Counted from the first letter of the stretch, positions 20,540 through 34,475 are shown. The stretch is 64,000 nt of DNA from Isoetes taiwanensis (GCA_021234155.1 JAJEKV010000025.1:1629995-1693994), one strand, 5' to 3'. A program made the numbers and translations. Notes: generated by a model not told the origin, from the letters alone.

Positions 20540-20670
20540 CGTAGCAGCATCCCATCATGCAACTAATGCACATCATTGTATTTATATTAAAACAAGACAG
20601 CTTTATCATTCTAGGCTTGTCTCATGTAATTGGATTACATGCACAAATGTTTTTAAAATTATTACATACA

Positions 20671-21545
20671 TTGTCATTCATCACAGCAGCAGTATACAAT
20701 GTTTGGAAGAGAGAGAGAGGGGTAGCCGACCATAGGAACAATATCAGACTACCCCATAAGAAAATATGCCAAGGCAATATAGGAGGGCAATGGCAACAAC
20801 TTCTCATCGGGATAAAAAACCCCGCCCTTTCGGGTTTTCGAGGAAAACCCTAATGAGAAATGGTTGCCACCAACCTCGAATGTGTTGCCTGGAGAACAGA
20901 GAGAAACCGGACGAGAGCGAAGGTGAGCATAGAGCACCCACGACCCGACCAATGGTGAGATCCCCAAGGTAACGAAGAGGAGGACGAAACGAAACGCTGC
21001 AAGTCCCCCTGAATCGGTGGAATATAAGAAAACCGCAAGACCAAAGAACTCCGAAAAAACACCCGTAATGGTTAGAACCGCCAAAACAAGCATAGCCATA
21101 AAAAAGACCTGATCAACAAAGGACCAAGAGATGAGAAATAAAAATAGGTAGAAAAAGAACATAACAGGAAAAGATAGCATCACCCCTAGGGTGGAAAAAG
21201 CAGCCCCAAGGGGGTGGAAATTCACTATATCAAAATATGCCTCACCCTCAAGGTGGATAAAAAAATAGCAGCACCCACAGGTGGAGAATAACATAGTAGA
21301 ATGCGAAGGAAACAACAACAACATGGAAAAGCCACACCCACAAGTGGAGAACACAAAAGTGCATGAACAAATAAATATATATAAATGAAAAAGAGGTAGA
21401 CGCCTCAATGCAAAGGGGGGAGGGGGAAGCTAACAGAACTAAGAATGTCGCCGGAGAAGACGCCGATAACCGTAGCGGAAAAACGACAATGGCCTAATAT
21501 AGGCCGTCCTTTCCTTAATGGCGATCCGATGGCTCGGATCGATGG
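20671..21545 (-). repeat. 870-bp unit of the hairpin-array family, copy 2
   Basis: Collinear with 5845-6715 and 44142-44965: the same ttgtcattcatcacagcagc start, the stem-loop at 20801-20860, hairpins at 21178-21345, the cgccgataacc block and the GATCCGA...TCGGATC end (21523-21540). Hairpin units here read CACCCCTAGGGTGG, CACCCTCAAGGTGG and CACCCACAGGTGG, with loops different from copy 1. Confidence 0.7.
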
Positions 21546-22892
21546 GATTCTGGGAAAGGACTCGCGAGAGACACAAAACCGGCCGACTACCAAAGGACTT
21601 CCTCCACTATAAGCCCAGCCGCCGCGACACCGCCAAGTGTTGAGTCGGATCGCGAAGCACATAACGAGAGTGAGAAGAAGAAGAGCCCGAATCGCGGAGC
21701 ACGCCACCTCATGCGTAACCCCCAAGCCGCTCTTTCGAAGCTCCTCCCTGACGAGCCGAATGAGTACCATATTGGGATGGATGCAAGCCTATAGCTAGAA
21801 GACACTCCCGCCACCACCCCCGAGCAGTCGGATAAGATAAAGGACGCAAAGAAGAAGGCGAGGAACGAAGAAGAGGGCCGCCGGAGGGAGGATCGAGGAG
21901 GGGAAGGTTGAAGATTTGATGAAAAAAGGGTATGGCCGTCGAGGCCGAAGAAATGGAGGAAGGAGACATCTGAGGATGATAAAGTGAAGCGAACAAGGCA
22001 ACAAGGCGATGAAAAAACAAACCACGTTAATGCGTACAATGCACATATGATATGAATGCAGATGACGGACCGAAGTCCGTGAATGTGGCCATTATGCCCG
22101 CCGAACCTGTGGTCAACATCTAGAGGGAGATAAGTGAACAAAGGAACCCTTCATCATGGATCCCCAAAAACAATAACGACAAATAAGAAGGAAGAATAAC
22201 AAGTAACTGAGATAATAAGGCAAAAAGGAAAAACTTACGCATAGGAATGTAAAAATGCATAGACCTAAAGATGGAACGAGAAACATGGAGATGTCGAGGA
22301 GAGTCGCACACCACGTAGCGAGCGCGAGAGGACGAGGACCGCCAGCAATCGGAAGTACGAACCTCAACATGTGGACCCTGCATATCGAGCAAAAAACGGA
22401 GGAAACGGGGAAGAATGATAAAAACTATGGGCTAAAAGAACATGAAAAGTCAACCACGTCTAACGTCTCGAAACTGACACAATGATTATGGAATATCATA
22501 TCATATATAGCGAGCAAAGCTATGCACGAAAAATAAGCCGACTGCGAACATGACAAAGTGGAGCTAACGAAAACAAAGAAGCTCCCAAATCCATAAAGTT
22601 GGTACACCGAACCAATATCACCCGTCACCCATGGTCAAGATTAGAAAATACAACTTCAGGAAACAACAAATAAGTGCACTAATACAGTGAACAAAGGAAC
22701 CAACAAACACTAGAGCTGATCATGCCAAAAAAAGAAGAAAAAATCTTAAATGCAATCCCCAAATATTCAAGTCCAAGTATCAGACCAAACCAAATATAGA
22801 ATATACATAGAAGAAATGTAGCCACAAAGGACAACGAGGTGGAAAATGTGTCACAAAATACTTGAATGGGACAGAAAAGAGCGAACGACAAC

Positions 22893-22895
<3 letters not shown>

Positions 22896-22979
<84 letters not shown>
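22896..22979. repeat. (GA)n microsatellite, about 42 units
   Basis: Uninterrupted GA dinucleotide run. The Arg-Glu and Ser-Leu open frames across it are artefacts. Confidence 0.95.
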
Positions 22980-22982
<3 letters not shown>

Positions 22983-24187
22983 CCGCGAAACCGCCAAGCG
23001 TGGAGTTGGGTCACGAAGCACGTAGCGAACGGAGCACAACAAGAAAATGAGGCGGAACTGCATAAACTATAAGCCTAGCCACCGCTTAAACCCAAGGGTC
23101 GAAGCCCGCACGGCACGAAGCGAGGGTGAGATCGAAGAGGGGCGCCTAACCACTGCCGCTAAGCGGCAAACACGTCAGCAAGCCCGAGAACGAGGACCGC
23201 CATCAACCGTGAGTACGAACCTCAACATGTGGACCCTCGTGATAGCGAAAAAAAAAATCGGAGGAAACGGAACCCTTCATCATGGATCCCCAAAAGAAAA
23301 AAAACAATAACGATAAATAATAAAAAGAATAACAAGTAACCTAAATAAGAAAAGAAGACAAAATGCTTCGTGGAGATGTGGAACTCCCCAAGAACGCCCA
23401 ATGTGTGCGGCGAAATAGGGAGGAGATTGAGGTAGAAGGGGCGATAATGAAATGGTCGAGAAGTTTATAGGAACGGAAACCGCCGATGTCCGGAGTGCCC
23501 GGCGTGGCCCGGCCAAGGCTGAAGCTCCCGCAATAATTGTGTATAATCGGGAGAAACGGGCGAAAAGCATGGGTATGGCGAGGGCGAATGGGAGAGGCTC
23601 TGGGAGAAAGTGAACTGCGTCCAAAGAGTCCGCTCAAAGGAAAGGGAAGCGCTATGCGCTGACGACGAGGACCAGCAAAGACGAAGCGAAGTCGTGGTGG
23701 AGAAAGCTTAACTCACGGAGAAGAGTTGGAAGGGTTCGCGATAGACGGCATCAGCTCACTAACCTGAAAAAGGAAATACATCATAGAACAAAAACAATGG
23801 TAAGAAGAGTCTGCCAGCCCTGAGACGAAAAAAGAGGACGCCCTGACAAAAACAAGTCAAGTCCTCGTGATGAGGAATCCCAGAAGGCGTACCGGCGCCG
23901 GGAGAATCAACCCGAAGAACGAGAATGCGACCCGAAATAAAAGGCAATATCCAGCTAAGTAGGAACAACTCAAGCTATGCAATTGCAGATAATGCATAAA
24001 CACAAGAAGAAACCAACCACGTCAATGCATATAATGCAAAAAGATGAGGCCCACTTATGCAAAACCTCCCAAGTTGTCAATAATGATAAATAACCCAATA
24101 CAAAAGCAATAAGATGAAGAGGAAAAGCCAACCTATGGTTGTGAAGAAGATGCATAAACGTTAGAAAGACAAGATGCAACCTTGCAG

Positions 24188-24290
24188 ATGAACAATAAAT
24201 CACAAAAAAGCTAGCTAGGTAGCAGAATCGAAAACACCACATAATAAATCGCAAAAAAGCTAGCTAGGCGGCCAGAATCCTAAACATGAC
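24188..24290. repeat. Tandem duplication, about 52 bp x 2
   Basis: Two adjacent copies of a unit containing aataaatcrcaaaaaagcta followed by gctaggyrgcagaatc. Confidence 0.7.
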
Positions 24291-27200
24291 ATAGGCAATA
24301 ACGTGAAAAGAAAAAATGAAACCACCGTAATGTTCAGGTATGCCTAAAAAGGAAAACAACGTTTGATAACAACATTGCAAAAGGATAGGCAACAAGATCG
24401 ACTTGAACGAACCGCAGTGCAACAATACGAAAAAAGAAAAATCAAACCCTGAGAATGCATAGAAATTATAACGTTGAAAATAGTTTGATACATCGCAAAT
24501 TCGAATGATGCCCAACATAAAAAATCAAAAACCATGTGAATGCCTATGATTAATAAGAGGATGCCAACATATAGGGAAACCCACGTTGTCAACCAAACGC
24601 AAAAATGTAAAAAAGTAACACAAGAAAAGAGAGATAAGCCTGAGTTCAGAACCATGAAACCGATCACAGACCCCTATAGGTGCCTCATACATGAGGAACA
24701 ACAATAATAATTAGAAACCTTTATAAAACGCAACCCCCTTATGCCAAACCCCCAAGTTATCGAGAATCGAAAATAACGTAATACCAAATGAAGGAACCAT
24801 TACAATGTGATATATACAAGGCAACAAAGTGCGCACCCAACCTAGAATGTAGAAGATAATACCACCCGAATAACGTATACCACCTGAGCCGAGTGTAGTG
24901 CATCACACATAAGATACAAACACAAGTGCAAAAAATAAAACCCAAACCACCATGGGGAAATCCTAAACACAGAAAGGAATGCCACATATAACCACATGGG
25001 AACCACAATATAAAAAATAACATACAAAAGAGATGCATGTCGGAGAAATAACACGCAATTGAAGCCATACCGCAACCTACCATGGAAATGGAATGCATCA
25101 ATGTAAAAAGACAAATGCAACCCAAGATGGTGGCCACAAATCTATAGGCAATAAAAATATAATAAACCAAGAGACTGCAGCGTAGAATTATGAAAACAAG
25201 ACAACATCCCAAGTAAACGACCACAAGACGAAAACGAGGTAAAAAGTGAGCCAGAACATAAACAAGAGAAAAACAGCGCGAGGAGAGCATAGACCCCTGT
25301 AAATAGTATGGTGCATCGAATCCACGATAAAACACAAGTGCAAAGAAGAAAAATCCGAAAACAACGATGAAAAAGCCTCAAATTCAAAGGATAACGTCAC
25401 ATATATAAAAACTAGATGTCCATCAACTTGGAAAAGATCACATATGAAAGAGATAACATGGGGGGAAAAACCACCCCCTAAAACAAAAGCCCCTAGATGC
25501 CGTGATATTCTAATGCAATTATGAATAAGACGTGAGAAAAAACATAACAATCGAGAACCCCGAGATAGGAAAAAGAAAAGGGACACCCAAATGATAGAAA
25601 ATATAATGTAAATGTGATTCAGAATTCCCTCAGAGGGTATATGTAAAGGGGGCATAAGATAACCTATGTAACCATTATAAAAAAAATCAAAGGCTATGAA
25701 AAGGCCATGATAAGTAAAATAGGGAGCATAAGACAAATAGTAACCCGATGGAGAAAATATGTTGAAAAGAGGAACAAACGCCCCGGATAAATGAGATGAG
25801 CCAATGAATAGGCAAATGATCATGCATATCAGAGAGTCAAAAGTCCCAAAGAAGCACCAATGAGAAGAATAAGATGCCAAACCCATATTTAAATGCAAAT
25901 ACCAAACATGTTATCACCCATTCTCACAATGAGGGTCTACTAGCATAATGCGTGAATAATGCAAGTAAATTCCCAAAGTATGGTGAACAGCCCAAGGACA
26001 AATCAAAATGCAAATAAACTACGATGGAGCAACGAGCCATATACGGCATGCATGAGATACCAGGTCAATACGTGCATCAAATGAATATGTTGGAACAATA
26101 CCACATCATTTAACAAATCTACAGATGTTTCTCCACGCATAAAAAAGAGGCAAACATAATATGGCCCAATGAAAAACTATAGGTTGGAGCTCACACTGGG
26201 TTTAAACCCATATCCAAAGAATCACCCAACTTAAACGAATTAATGCAAAGAACTGCGTATAGAAAAACTAGGGCCTAAGAGAAAAGCAGGCCTTCCAAAT
26301 CATGGAAAAAAGCAAAATCGTCAAATGTATAGGAAGAATGCATGTATGCCAAAAAATTGGTTTTAAAATCCAATCCAATGCACATAGAACCGGTGTAGAC
26401 TATAAAAACACTGCCAAGACTAAACGCATATGTGCGGAACCCACGCGGAGCAAATGGATTTAGGAAAAAAGGGACTCAATGAAGGCGAAGGAGAAGGAAA
26501 ATGCAAATTAGACAATTACCTTATGAAAGGATAGGGGCTTAGAAGTGACGTGGCATGCTAATATTGGTCACCGATGAAAGCCCATTGAAAAGGCAAATAT
26601 GGAGGAGCGGGATCGTCGGATCTGAAGCCGACCTGCTAAAACCAGAGGAAGGCAGGCCGGATCTTGCATGCAGGTGCCCGGATGCCAGGAAAATGCCAAT
26701 CGGTCATGCACCAGATGCTAAGGTCAGACCAAAAAACGTCGGGGGCTGAAACCGATGGTCGAGCCCGGCAAATGAAGACAAGGAAGAATAAGAAAAAGCC
26801 GAGGGCTGCCATCAATGAAGCAAATGCCGCGATGCAGCTCCATCCCAACTCCGTTCCTCGCCTATACCCCCAATTCGGAAAAAGCCAGCCAAGAAATAAA
26901 CAAGCGGATCCTCTCCAGTCTCAGGTCCGTCGCATGTGATCCAGGCTGGAAGTTCAACAACTCCAGGTTGCCCACTGCAATATAAGAATCCGATTATGGC
27001 AGGGAACTAGATGTCTGGGCAGAAAGATGTTAGATATCTGAGCTGCTCCAACAAGTCGATGCAGATCCCATTGATCATGAAGAGGTATGGGAGAGGAAGC
27101 GGCAAGTAGCTAATGGGTTTGAGGATCCGAAAAGATGATCGATAGGGAAAGAGGCAAAGCCGCGAAGGCTAGGCAAATAGGCAAATTGATTTATGTACTA

Positions 27201-28319
27201 GAACGAGGCGTAAAGGGAGAAACGAGATGGGAAATCAAGCTACCATGGAGGAACAACAACAAAAAGAGATTGGATGCCGATCAATCGAGTGCAGTCCAGC
27301 TACCAGATCAACCCATCACGATCCCGGCAAGAGTCCCGATGTGTCCAATTCCCTATGCAGTGGGACTGATTGCTAACTTAATTGGCCTGTGACTAAGTGA
27401 ACCTAAGGCAGAAACCAAGCATGTACTTTGCAGGGAAAGCATGTGGTGCAACAAATGTCCTACTGTTGGAAAGATTAAAAAGAAACGAAGCAGATACATC
27501 ATACAGCTGAATCCGATCACCCTGCTTGGGAAACAAATTGCGTTAGAAATCCATCTATAAAAGCTTTGTGCATGCCTCAGAATTCAAGGAAAACCACACT
27601 CCATAAGTGATAGAACTGTTGGCATGAAGTAAGAGGACTGTGGACTGTGTGCATGCATCAGAATTTGCGGAAATGCCATACCTCTACCGGACAAACGTCC
27701 CATTGAAGAAGAAGAGAAGCAAACAAAGGACGGAAAAGCTAAGAAGCAGAGATTGCATGCAGTTCCAACCCTGCTTCTGTCCTATACGTCAATCAGCCTG
27801 GCCGAAATCCAACCCAACTGATGGATTGGACATACGAATCGTCGATCCGGATCCCCAAGCGATATGGCGTGAATTCTTGAATGCCAATCTGTAAGAAGTT
27901 CTAAAAAACAAAAACAACAACATTAAAAAGACAAGCAAGACACAGAGTGATTTGGTAGAAATGGGCGAAGCAATCCTGTCTAGAACAGGCCCGCAAAGGG
28001 ATGTACAACCAGCCGGGAAAGGATGGGGATAAAGGTGAAGAAGATAACATGAGAGGAAGAGGAGCAAGATGATGAAGAGAGGAAGCAATGGACAAGGAAA
28101 GAGATGCTGCATGAAGGGAGGGAAGCCAAGCTACGAGAACGAAGAATGCTGCTGTGAGAAGACGCCGATAACCAGGCGGAAAACGACAATGGCCTAATAT
28201 AGGCGCTCGTCCTTTCCCAGAATGGCGATCCGATGGCTCGGATCGATGGGATACAAGTGTTTTTAAAATTGTTAATGCATTTATGCCATTCTTAGTGCCT
28301 AAACTGACCTAAGGGCTTT

Positions 28320-28830
28320 ATTTCGGGCCCAAATTTTTTTTTTTTTTTCATATAACAACCAATACATATATACCATTAACATAAACACATGCATCCATAT
28401 GCATCCAACACATTTAAAATAAAGTCCCCCTAAAACCCTATTTGGTTTGGGTGCATATTCACACGGGGGGTTACATAGGGCAGCAAGAGCCCCTAAAAAC
28501 TTACAATACATGTACAAAATTAACACCATTAAGTACATTCCCTTAAATCTTATAGTATTTTGCAAACCTTAATATACAGTATATAAAAACTTGTATAGGC
28601 ATACCCCACAAATGAGGATCACTATGTACGGTCCAGAACATGGAATAAAGGGCAAATATGCCCATACGACAGCTTTCGGTACCCGAAGTAACCCTCCGTG
28701 TGAATATGCACCCAAACCAAAAGGGGTTTTAGGGGGATTTTATTTTAAATGTGTTGCATGCAATGGTTTGAGTTGATTAATATTAATGATATATATGTAT
28801 TGATGATTGTTATATTAAAAAAAAAAATCA
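28320..28830. repeat. Foldback repeat of about 500 bp plus a partial downstream copy
   Basis: The left half (about 28335-28475) and right half (about 28685-28815) are inverted copies. They share the central motif gtgtgaatatgcacccaaac next to CCCCCTAAAACCC-type sequence and poly(T)/poly(A) runs at the outer ends. The right half plus loop recurs in diverged direct orientation at 28930-29275. This structure fits a MITE, but no clear TSD was found. Confidence 0.55.
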
Positions 28831-29299
28831 CAAAGGCACAAAATCAACTTGAGACATGGCATTTTAGGAGCTCTAAGACTATTTTAACCAATATACCCAG
28901 TGAGCTAATGTGATTATTTTTTAACTTGAATCTATGTTTTTTTTTTTTTTTTTTTTTATAACAACTATATGTGGTTTATGGTTTCAGGAATATATCAAAT
29001 TCCCCCTGGAACCCCCTGTTATTTTGCTACATATTTGCCTCAAAACCCTATAGTATTTTGCAAGCTTCGCTATACAATATACCTAAACTCATATGAGCAT
29101 ACTCCACAAACGAGGATCGCTATCTACAGTCTAGATCGAGGAATAACTTGTAAATACGCCCATCCAACAGCTCTTGATGCTCAGAGTCACCCCTCGTGTG
29201 AATATGCACCCAAACGAAAAAGGGTTTTGGGGGAATTTGATTTAAAGGTATTGAATGTAATGGTTTGTTAATTTGGCCCCGCTAGGGATTTAGGAATTC

Positions 29300-32159
29300 T
29301 CTTAAGATTATCTAGATCCTAGAATGACATGCCTCAAGTTCATTTTGTACTTTTGGATGTAGCTTGAATTCTTAATCCATATATGAACAGTGATTTTGTT
29401 GGGACGTTAATGGTTGGAGCATTATAAATATCCGTAAAGCTAAGTTTAGGCATTCTAATGGTTGCATACCATTCATATGGGGAGCAGACATCATCATGAT
29501 GAACCAAAAGCATCGCAAGCTGCGGATTTGTTGTCTACAGATTCGATTGGACCAAGAAACTGCTGGCCATACTGGCGGTTGCTAGCATCAAACTCTAGCT
29601 GTAGATTCATTATAGAATAGAAGAAGAGAAGCCGGTAGCGAACGCCAATAATTTAACGAAATTGGTGGAGTAATTCTCTGGAACAATATTTCTAGATAAC
29701 CTTTTAGAAATGCTTTCATCTGATAACGAGAAGTATCACCAAAATCCACAGTTCTTGATGGTCTGAGCACACATCTGCACTAATTTACACCACAAGCAAA
29801 TGAGTTATATAATTTTGAACGGGTGACAAATGCAAAACATAGAAAATATCATCATATTTCTACCTGAGCGATTCCCATAATGTCCTGCATATGCTGCTTA
29901 TAAAGGAAAACCAAGACATTAGAAAGCTATCCAGATATCATGGAAGAGGGACTTATCATTTAAAGATGAGCAAGCCAACTTATCCCTAAACCCTAAACTA
30001 AAGCCCGAGAATCATTAAATAAGGGCAATAATCTCGCCCTTTATCCTGCTCACGATTTCTTGAAAGCTTGAATTGCTTTTAGAGGGATTTGCAGTCAGTT
30101 AATAAAAATAAAATCTTTTGGTTTGGTTGGTTCTGCTGTGAAGTTAGTGGAAGAATAATTGGCTGTATAAAATTATTCTGATTACATCTAGTTTAACAAC
30201 TTGAGGTCCTTTGTCCAAGGCACGTTCATTCCATAGAATGATGTTAAGGTTGATTCTTATGGTGCAAGTCTTGACGAAATTATTATTCGATGGCATATAG
30301 TCCTTTTTGGAATTTCTTTGTTGTTAGCCTCCCTTTGAATTATTCTAATATATAATTGTAATATGGAGGATAAGGGGGCAACTTACATGTACGTGATATT
30401 GTTATAGGAAGTTATGTTTTTTGTTTAGAGTTGGACACGTGTAAGCTTTTAAAATATTAAGGAGGGGATTAAACATTTCAGAAATTGACAGCTGAGCCTA
30501 ATAGCATGTTCAGAAGCCTTTGGAAAGCTCGAGTTTGTAGCTTGGTGCAGGTTCCGGAAGGGTCTATGCCTGTTGTTTGAGGAGCTTCTGGATTGTCTAG
30601 CATCGTATAAAACAAGAAGAGGCGAAAAGTTGGAGCCCATATTGGTGAGACGGCAAAATTGTTAGTAAAGCAGTATTCGGCAAGGAGGCTTTGCCTTTGA
30701 TCCAAGCTCTCTGTATTCAATCCGCTACCAAATTGTTCGATTCGGACCCTAACTGCTTCGACTCAAAGCTTGGGTTGGACAAATCTCTATAAACTAGAAA
30801 GCTTTGGCGTGTCAGAGTCCGATTTGTGTGCAGCATCGCGATACTGATGTTTTCGAGGTGAGACATCTGGTTATTAAGCCATCTCTTTGACGTAGAAGCC
30901 TGTCAATAGCTATAGAAGATTCTGGATGGATTACATAGAATAGTTACCTCTGACATGTCCAGAGCAGTTGCCCATTGCATCTACAAATTGATATGTGTTT
31001 ATATAGCTGCATTCACGATTACATTCTACATTCGCCAATCTTAGGGGTCACGGAGGCGGTTATGGCGAGCGGCTCGTTTCTTGGCGGCTAGGGCGGCGGA
31101 AGGAGGAAACCGCCTCCTCCTCTCCAGATCCGGCACTGCTGCTACTGCCTAGGTGCCCAAAAAACCAGATCGTTGCTAGCAGGGCAGCATAAATTTCCTG
31201 CTTCAAGAATTTTCAGAAAATAGATCTGTACAGATTACATATTTTTCTCCTTTCTGGCGGCTACAATCGGCTTCTTCGTCTGTGAAATAGGTAACCACAA
31301 ACGTGGCTCTCTTCTTTGATGCTCTGCATTATGTCCTTTCCCTTTTCTTGGATATGGTCACGCCGAAAGGGTTTGCCCGAAAGGGATATTGGCCTATAAG
31401 GTGAAGAGGAGATGAGTTTTCTCAGCAGGATTCAGGTTATGGAGAGGAGACAGTATGTTTTTTCCTTTTTACAGTGACAATTTTTTGGTCTGAAGAAATT
31501 CTTGGAACGAATTTTATATTGCCATATCTCTTCACTCTTCCTTGCTAGCAGGAAGATCCATATTTTGCTAAGGATGATAAGAAAGGTTCAGTTTGGTCAG
31601 GAGAATTTCTCATGTTAATCAGAATTACTGTTTTGAATTGAAGAGACAGGGATACATGGCAGCGGCTACTGTATAAAACATAAGCAATGGAAGCATCTAG
31701 GTTGCTTTTCAAGTACTGTTATGCTTGTCAAGCCTCTCAAATTCTGAAGATTGAGAGAAATCTTGGTACTGATGCCAAAATGCCTTGGTTGTCCATATGG
31801 AGTTGCGAGATATTTTGGTACTGATGCCAAAATGCTTTGACTGTCCATATGGATTTGATGTGCTCAAATACTGCTATGTTTGAGCATATGCTTCTCCAAA
31901 CGTGCTCCTTCAGGTACTGATATGCCTGTTACATTTGGCTACTGTCTTCTATGCCACACATCTTCCTTTTATTTCAGCTGTTCAGATTATATGTATAATT
32001 TTCTGAACAAGATGTATCATTTCGAGGGCCTTTGGCTCTTTTGGATCATCTTGCAACTCTTGGTTTCGATGTGGAGGGATAATTCTGTGCTTACAGGTAT
32101 ATGTGCTATTTTTAGAGCTTTGAATAAGTTTCTGCAGTTAAGGGAATGAAGAAGTTGAG
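29300..32159. other. Mostly unassigned DNA with one possible exon
   Basis: Between 29770 and 29588 the minus strand reads RTVDFGDTSRYQMKAFLKGY, LEILFQRITPPISLNYWRSL and PASLLLFYNEST. Its composition is that of a real protein, but I do not recognise it. A GC-richer patch is at 31040-31140. A 40-bp direct repeat (ttggtactgatgccaaaatg) occurs at 31764 and 31816. I see nothing else I can support. Confidence 0.35.
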
Positions 32160-32240
32160 TCTACTCCTGTAGTAATTCTCTTGCTGTAACGAAGCATTGT
32201 ACTTTCTTTTATATAATATAAAAAAAAAACACCGTTCTCT

Positions 32241-32277
<37 letters not shown>
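32160..32277 (+). mobile_element. Probable L1-type LINE 3' end with poly(A) tail
   Basis: The sequence ttgctgtaac...ttcttttatataatat...cacc gttctctc is followed by an uninterrupted run of 36 A (32242-32277). It resembles the short insertion at 56348-56430 (ttgtaacatt...ttcttttaatatattgatga...cagttcttt then poly(A)). Both look like 3' ends of plant L1-type retroposons. The extent of the 5' side is unclear. Confidence 0.5.
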
Positions 32278-32279
<2 letters not shown>

Positions 32280-32289
32280 CGCTACTTTT

Positions 32290-33630
32290 TCTTAGCTTAT
32301 TTATTTTTTGCAGTTGAAGATCACTATGCAGTACTAAAATGTCTTGGGTATTTGCTTTATGGCCCATGGTTTTGTCAATGTTGTATTGTTCATTTGAGCT
32401 TTTTCACTGCAGATTGGCAATGCAAGACATTGTTCAATATGTAAACTATATTAGCATTTATACATTGCATCTATCCTTGATTGACACATAGCTTGCTGAA
32501 ATTTATTACATGTTTTAACGTTGCAAGATTAAATGTAAATGTTGTACTGTACATCAACATTGATTGTCAAAACATTTAACAGAAAATATTGCTCACATAT
32601 AGGGATGCTTTCGAAAATGAGAATTCATTTTTCTCTAGCCTGCAAACAAGCTTTCGACACTATTAATGGCTGTTGTTTTTTTCTCACATTACTGGAATGT
32701 CCCTTAAGATCCTCAAGATGTTTTAACGGTACATGTTATATGCAATTTAAAAGGGTTATTTTGAACATGAAATATTTGGTCTATTCTGATACGGGAAAGC
32801 ATATTGTAGACAGTAACTCATTAAGCATATTGTAGACAGTAACTCATTATTCATTCACCTCGCAAGTTAATTTGCTCTAGAGCTTCCTTACACCAATCAC
32901 AACCCTAGATGCCACTTCAATACGACGAAATTATCTTCTAGAGTCCTTAACATTATTGTAACATTATATATTTTTAGATTTTAAAGGATGTAAATTGTTA
33001 GATTTTTGAGGAAATAAATTCACACTGTATAATGAGACTTGCACTCAAGTACTTCATGATGGTAACCAATGGGTTTGTAACACAAATCTTATCATCTACC
33101 TTTGCGACCAAAGATGCGTATAAACACCCTCGGTGGCATGATATTATCTAAGACGAGATTAATTCCACATTTTTAAAATGGGGTCAACGGCCCTTACACA
33201 AATTAACATCATAATTTTACACTCATTCCAACATGATGACATTATTCAACAAGTCATGAGGGGGTTCCAACATGTCAGCATCCACTTGGGATTTCATGGT
33301 CACCATTCCAACATGATGACATTTTTTCGGCCATGAGAGGGTTCAATATGTCAAAAACCACTGCATTTCATTAGGGGGGTCTAGCCCTGCACATATCATC
33401 GCAGACCCCTAACACACCCCTCCCCCCAAATAACAATGAACAATTATTTAAACACAATTCCAACATGTACTATTAAAGCTAACTATGACATTGGCATCTA
33501 CATAACAAACCCAACTTAACATTTCATTGGTAAAGTCCGGCAACACCAAACAATCATTACTATCTCCCTTCTCCTGTGTCTCACTTTGCTCTATCTCAAG
33601 TATAGCTAGGTATTATAAGTTTGTCTACAA
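32290..33630. other. Unassigned AT-rich DNA
   Basis: No gene seen. A motif of about 20 bp, attccaacatgatgacattt or close, is repeated at about 33226 and 33306 within a degenerate duplication. Confidence 0.35.
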
Positions 33631-33639
33631 CTTCATAGT

Positions 33640-33907
33640 TGCTGCAAAGAGCTGTACCTATGCCCGGCAACATCATATTGTTTGTTTGCTTGTGGTAAGA
33701 CGTTAAACTGCCATACCCAAGGTCATGGGTTCAACGCCTCGTTGTGAAAGTGGCCATGCAATTTAAAGTTGGTGGGGGAAGGACCCACTTTAGCAATGTA
33801 AAGTGGTGGGGGCAGGACCCATCTGGGTGTGTTGTAAAGTGTCACATGTCCGATAGGACGCTGCCTTGTGGCGTGACGTTAAAATCGCTTCTTCTTCTTC
33901 TTCTTTT
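33640..33907 (+). mobile_element. tRNA-derived SINE candidate with TTC tail
   Basis: A polymerase III B-box-like GGTTCAACGCC is at 33728-33738. A weak A-box-like tggtaagacg lies about 35 bp upstream, the usual spacing. The element ends GTGACGTTAAAATCGC followed by (TTC)n at 33890-33907. That end closely matches the LINE end at 37289-37340 (GGACGTTAAAAATC then TTC repeats on its strand). The 5' boundary is uncertain and no TSD was identified. Confidence 0.5.
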
Positions 33908-34475
33908 AAAAGTAATTTTGAAGAAGTGCACATTTTTTATAGCCAATAATGGCCAATTAATTGATGCCCAAAATGCACAGTATTTATCGAAAGGAGTAGC
34001 TTATCAAAAGGTCTACCATTTTAGAATTGTCCTCATAAATAGTGGCGTGCTATACAAGTTTGCACAAAAGTGATTGCAACTTTGATGCCAATAAACCATG
34101 TACCGCTAGCTACCAAAGCAAAACATACATGGCACTTGCAAAATCAACTATTCGAAGGCAACCGTACGGGCACCCTTGGTTAATTTCAACGGAGGATTAA
34201 AGTCCAAATTTCTGTTTTCAACTACTCGAAGGTCAGCAGTATGATTTCACTGCACATGACTATACGAATTAGCAGGGCCATATTTAGAAGTGGAGAGGTC
34301 TTGCCATTTTGGAATGAGAATATGCAGAGTCCCATTGCTTCTGCCAGAGCCAAGATGTGAAGCAATCCAAATTGTTTACGTGTATGTCTTCCTTCTATAT
34401 AAGAAGTGATGTCATTCAAACTCCTACACAACGTGAAAGTGAACCCATAGGACACCTACGAATTATTCACCTCCA

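Larger units (their letters stand above)
20671..28252 (-). mobile_element. Large member of the hairpin-array repeat family, copy 2
   Basis: T-rich on the minus strand. The terminal landmark gatccgatggctcggatcga with its adjacent gacaatggcctaatatagg block occurs twice, at about 21455-21545 and 28140-28250. The 870-bp unit (20671-21545) lies at the low-coordinate end. The 6.7 kb between has long hydrophobic frames that reflect composition, not conserved protein. Internal duplications are present: gtacgaacctcaacatgtgg at 22355 and 23213, and ggaacccttcatcatggatc at 22145 and 23269. It may be one long element, or a short element next to a long one. Superfamily unknown. Confidence 0.5.

Noticed and set aside
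22679-23072. Frames with long Ser-Leu or Arg-Glu repeats
   Set aside because: They translate the (GA)n microsatellite.
24757-25898. Long hydrophobic minus-strand frames (192 and 236 codons) resembling membrane proteins
   Set aside because: The strand is T-rich, so Phe/Leu/Cys-rich frames are expected; there is no family motif, several frames overlap, and the region belongs to a repeat element.
32539-32835. KQAFDTI in a 98-codon frame, recalling the LINE RT motif AFDTV
   Set aside because: No other RT block precedes or follows in any nearby frame; a six-residue match is not enough.
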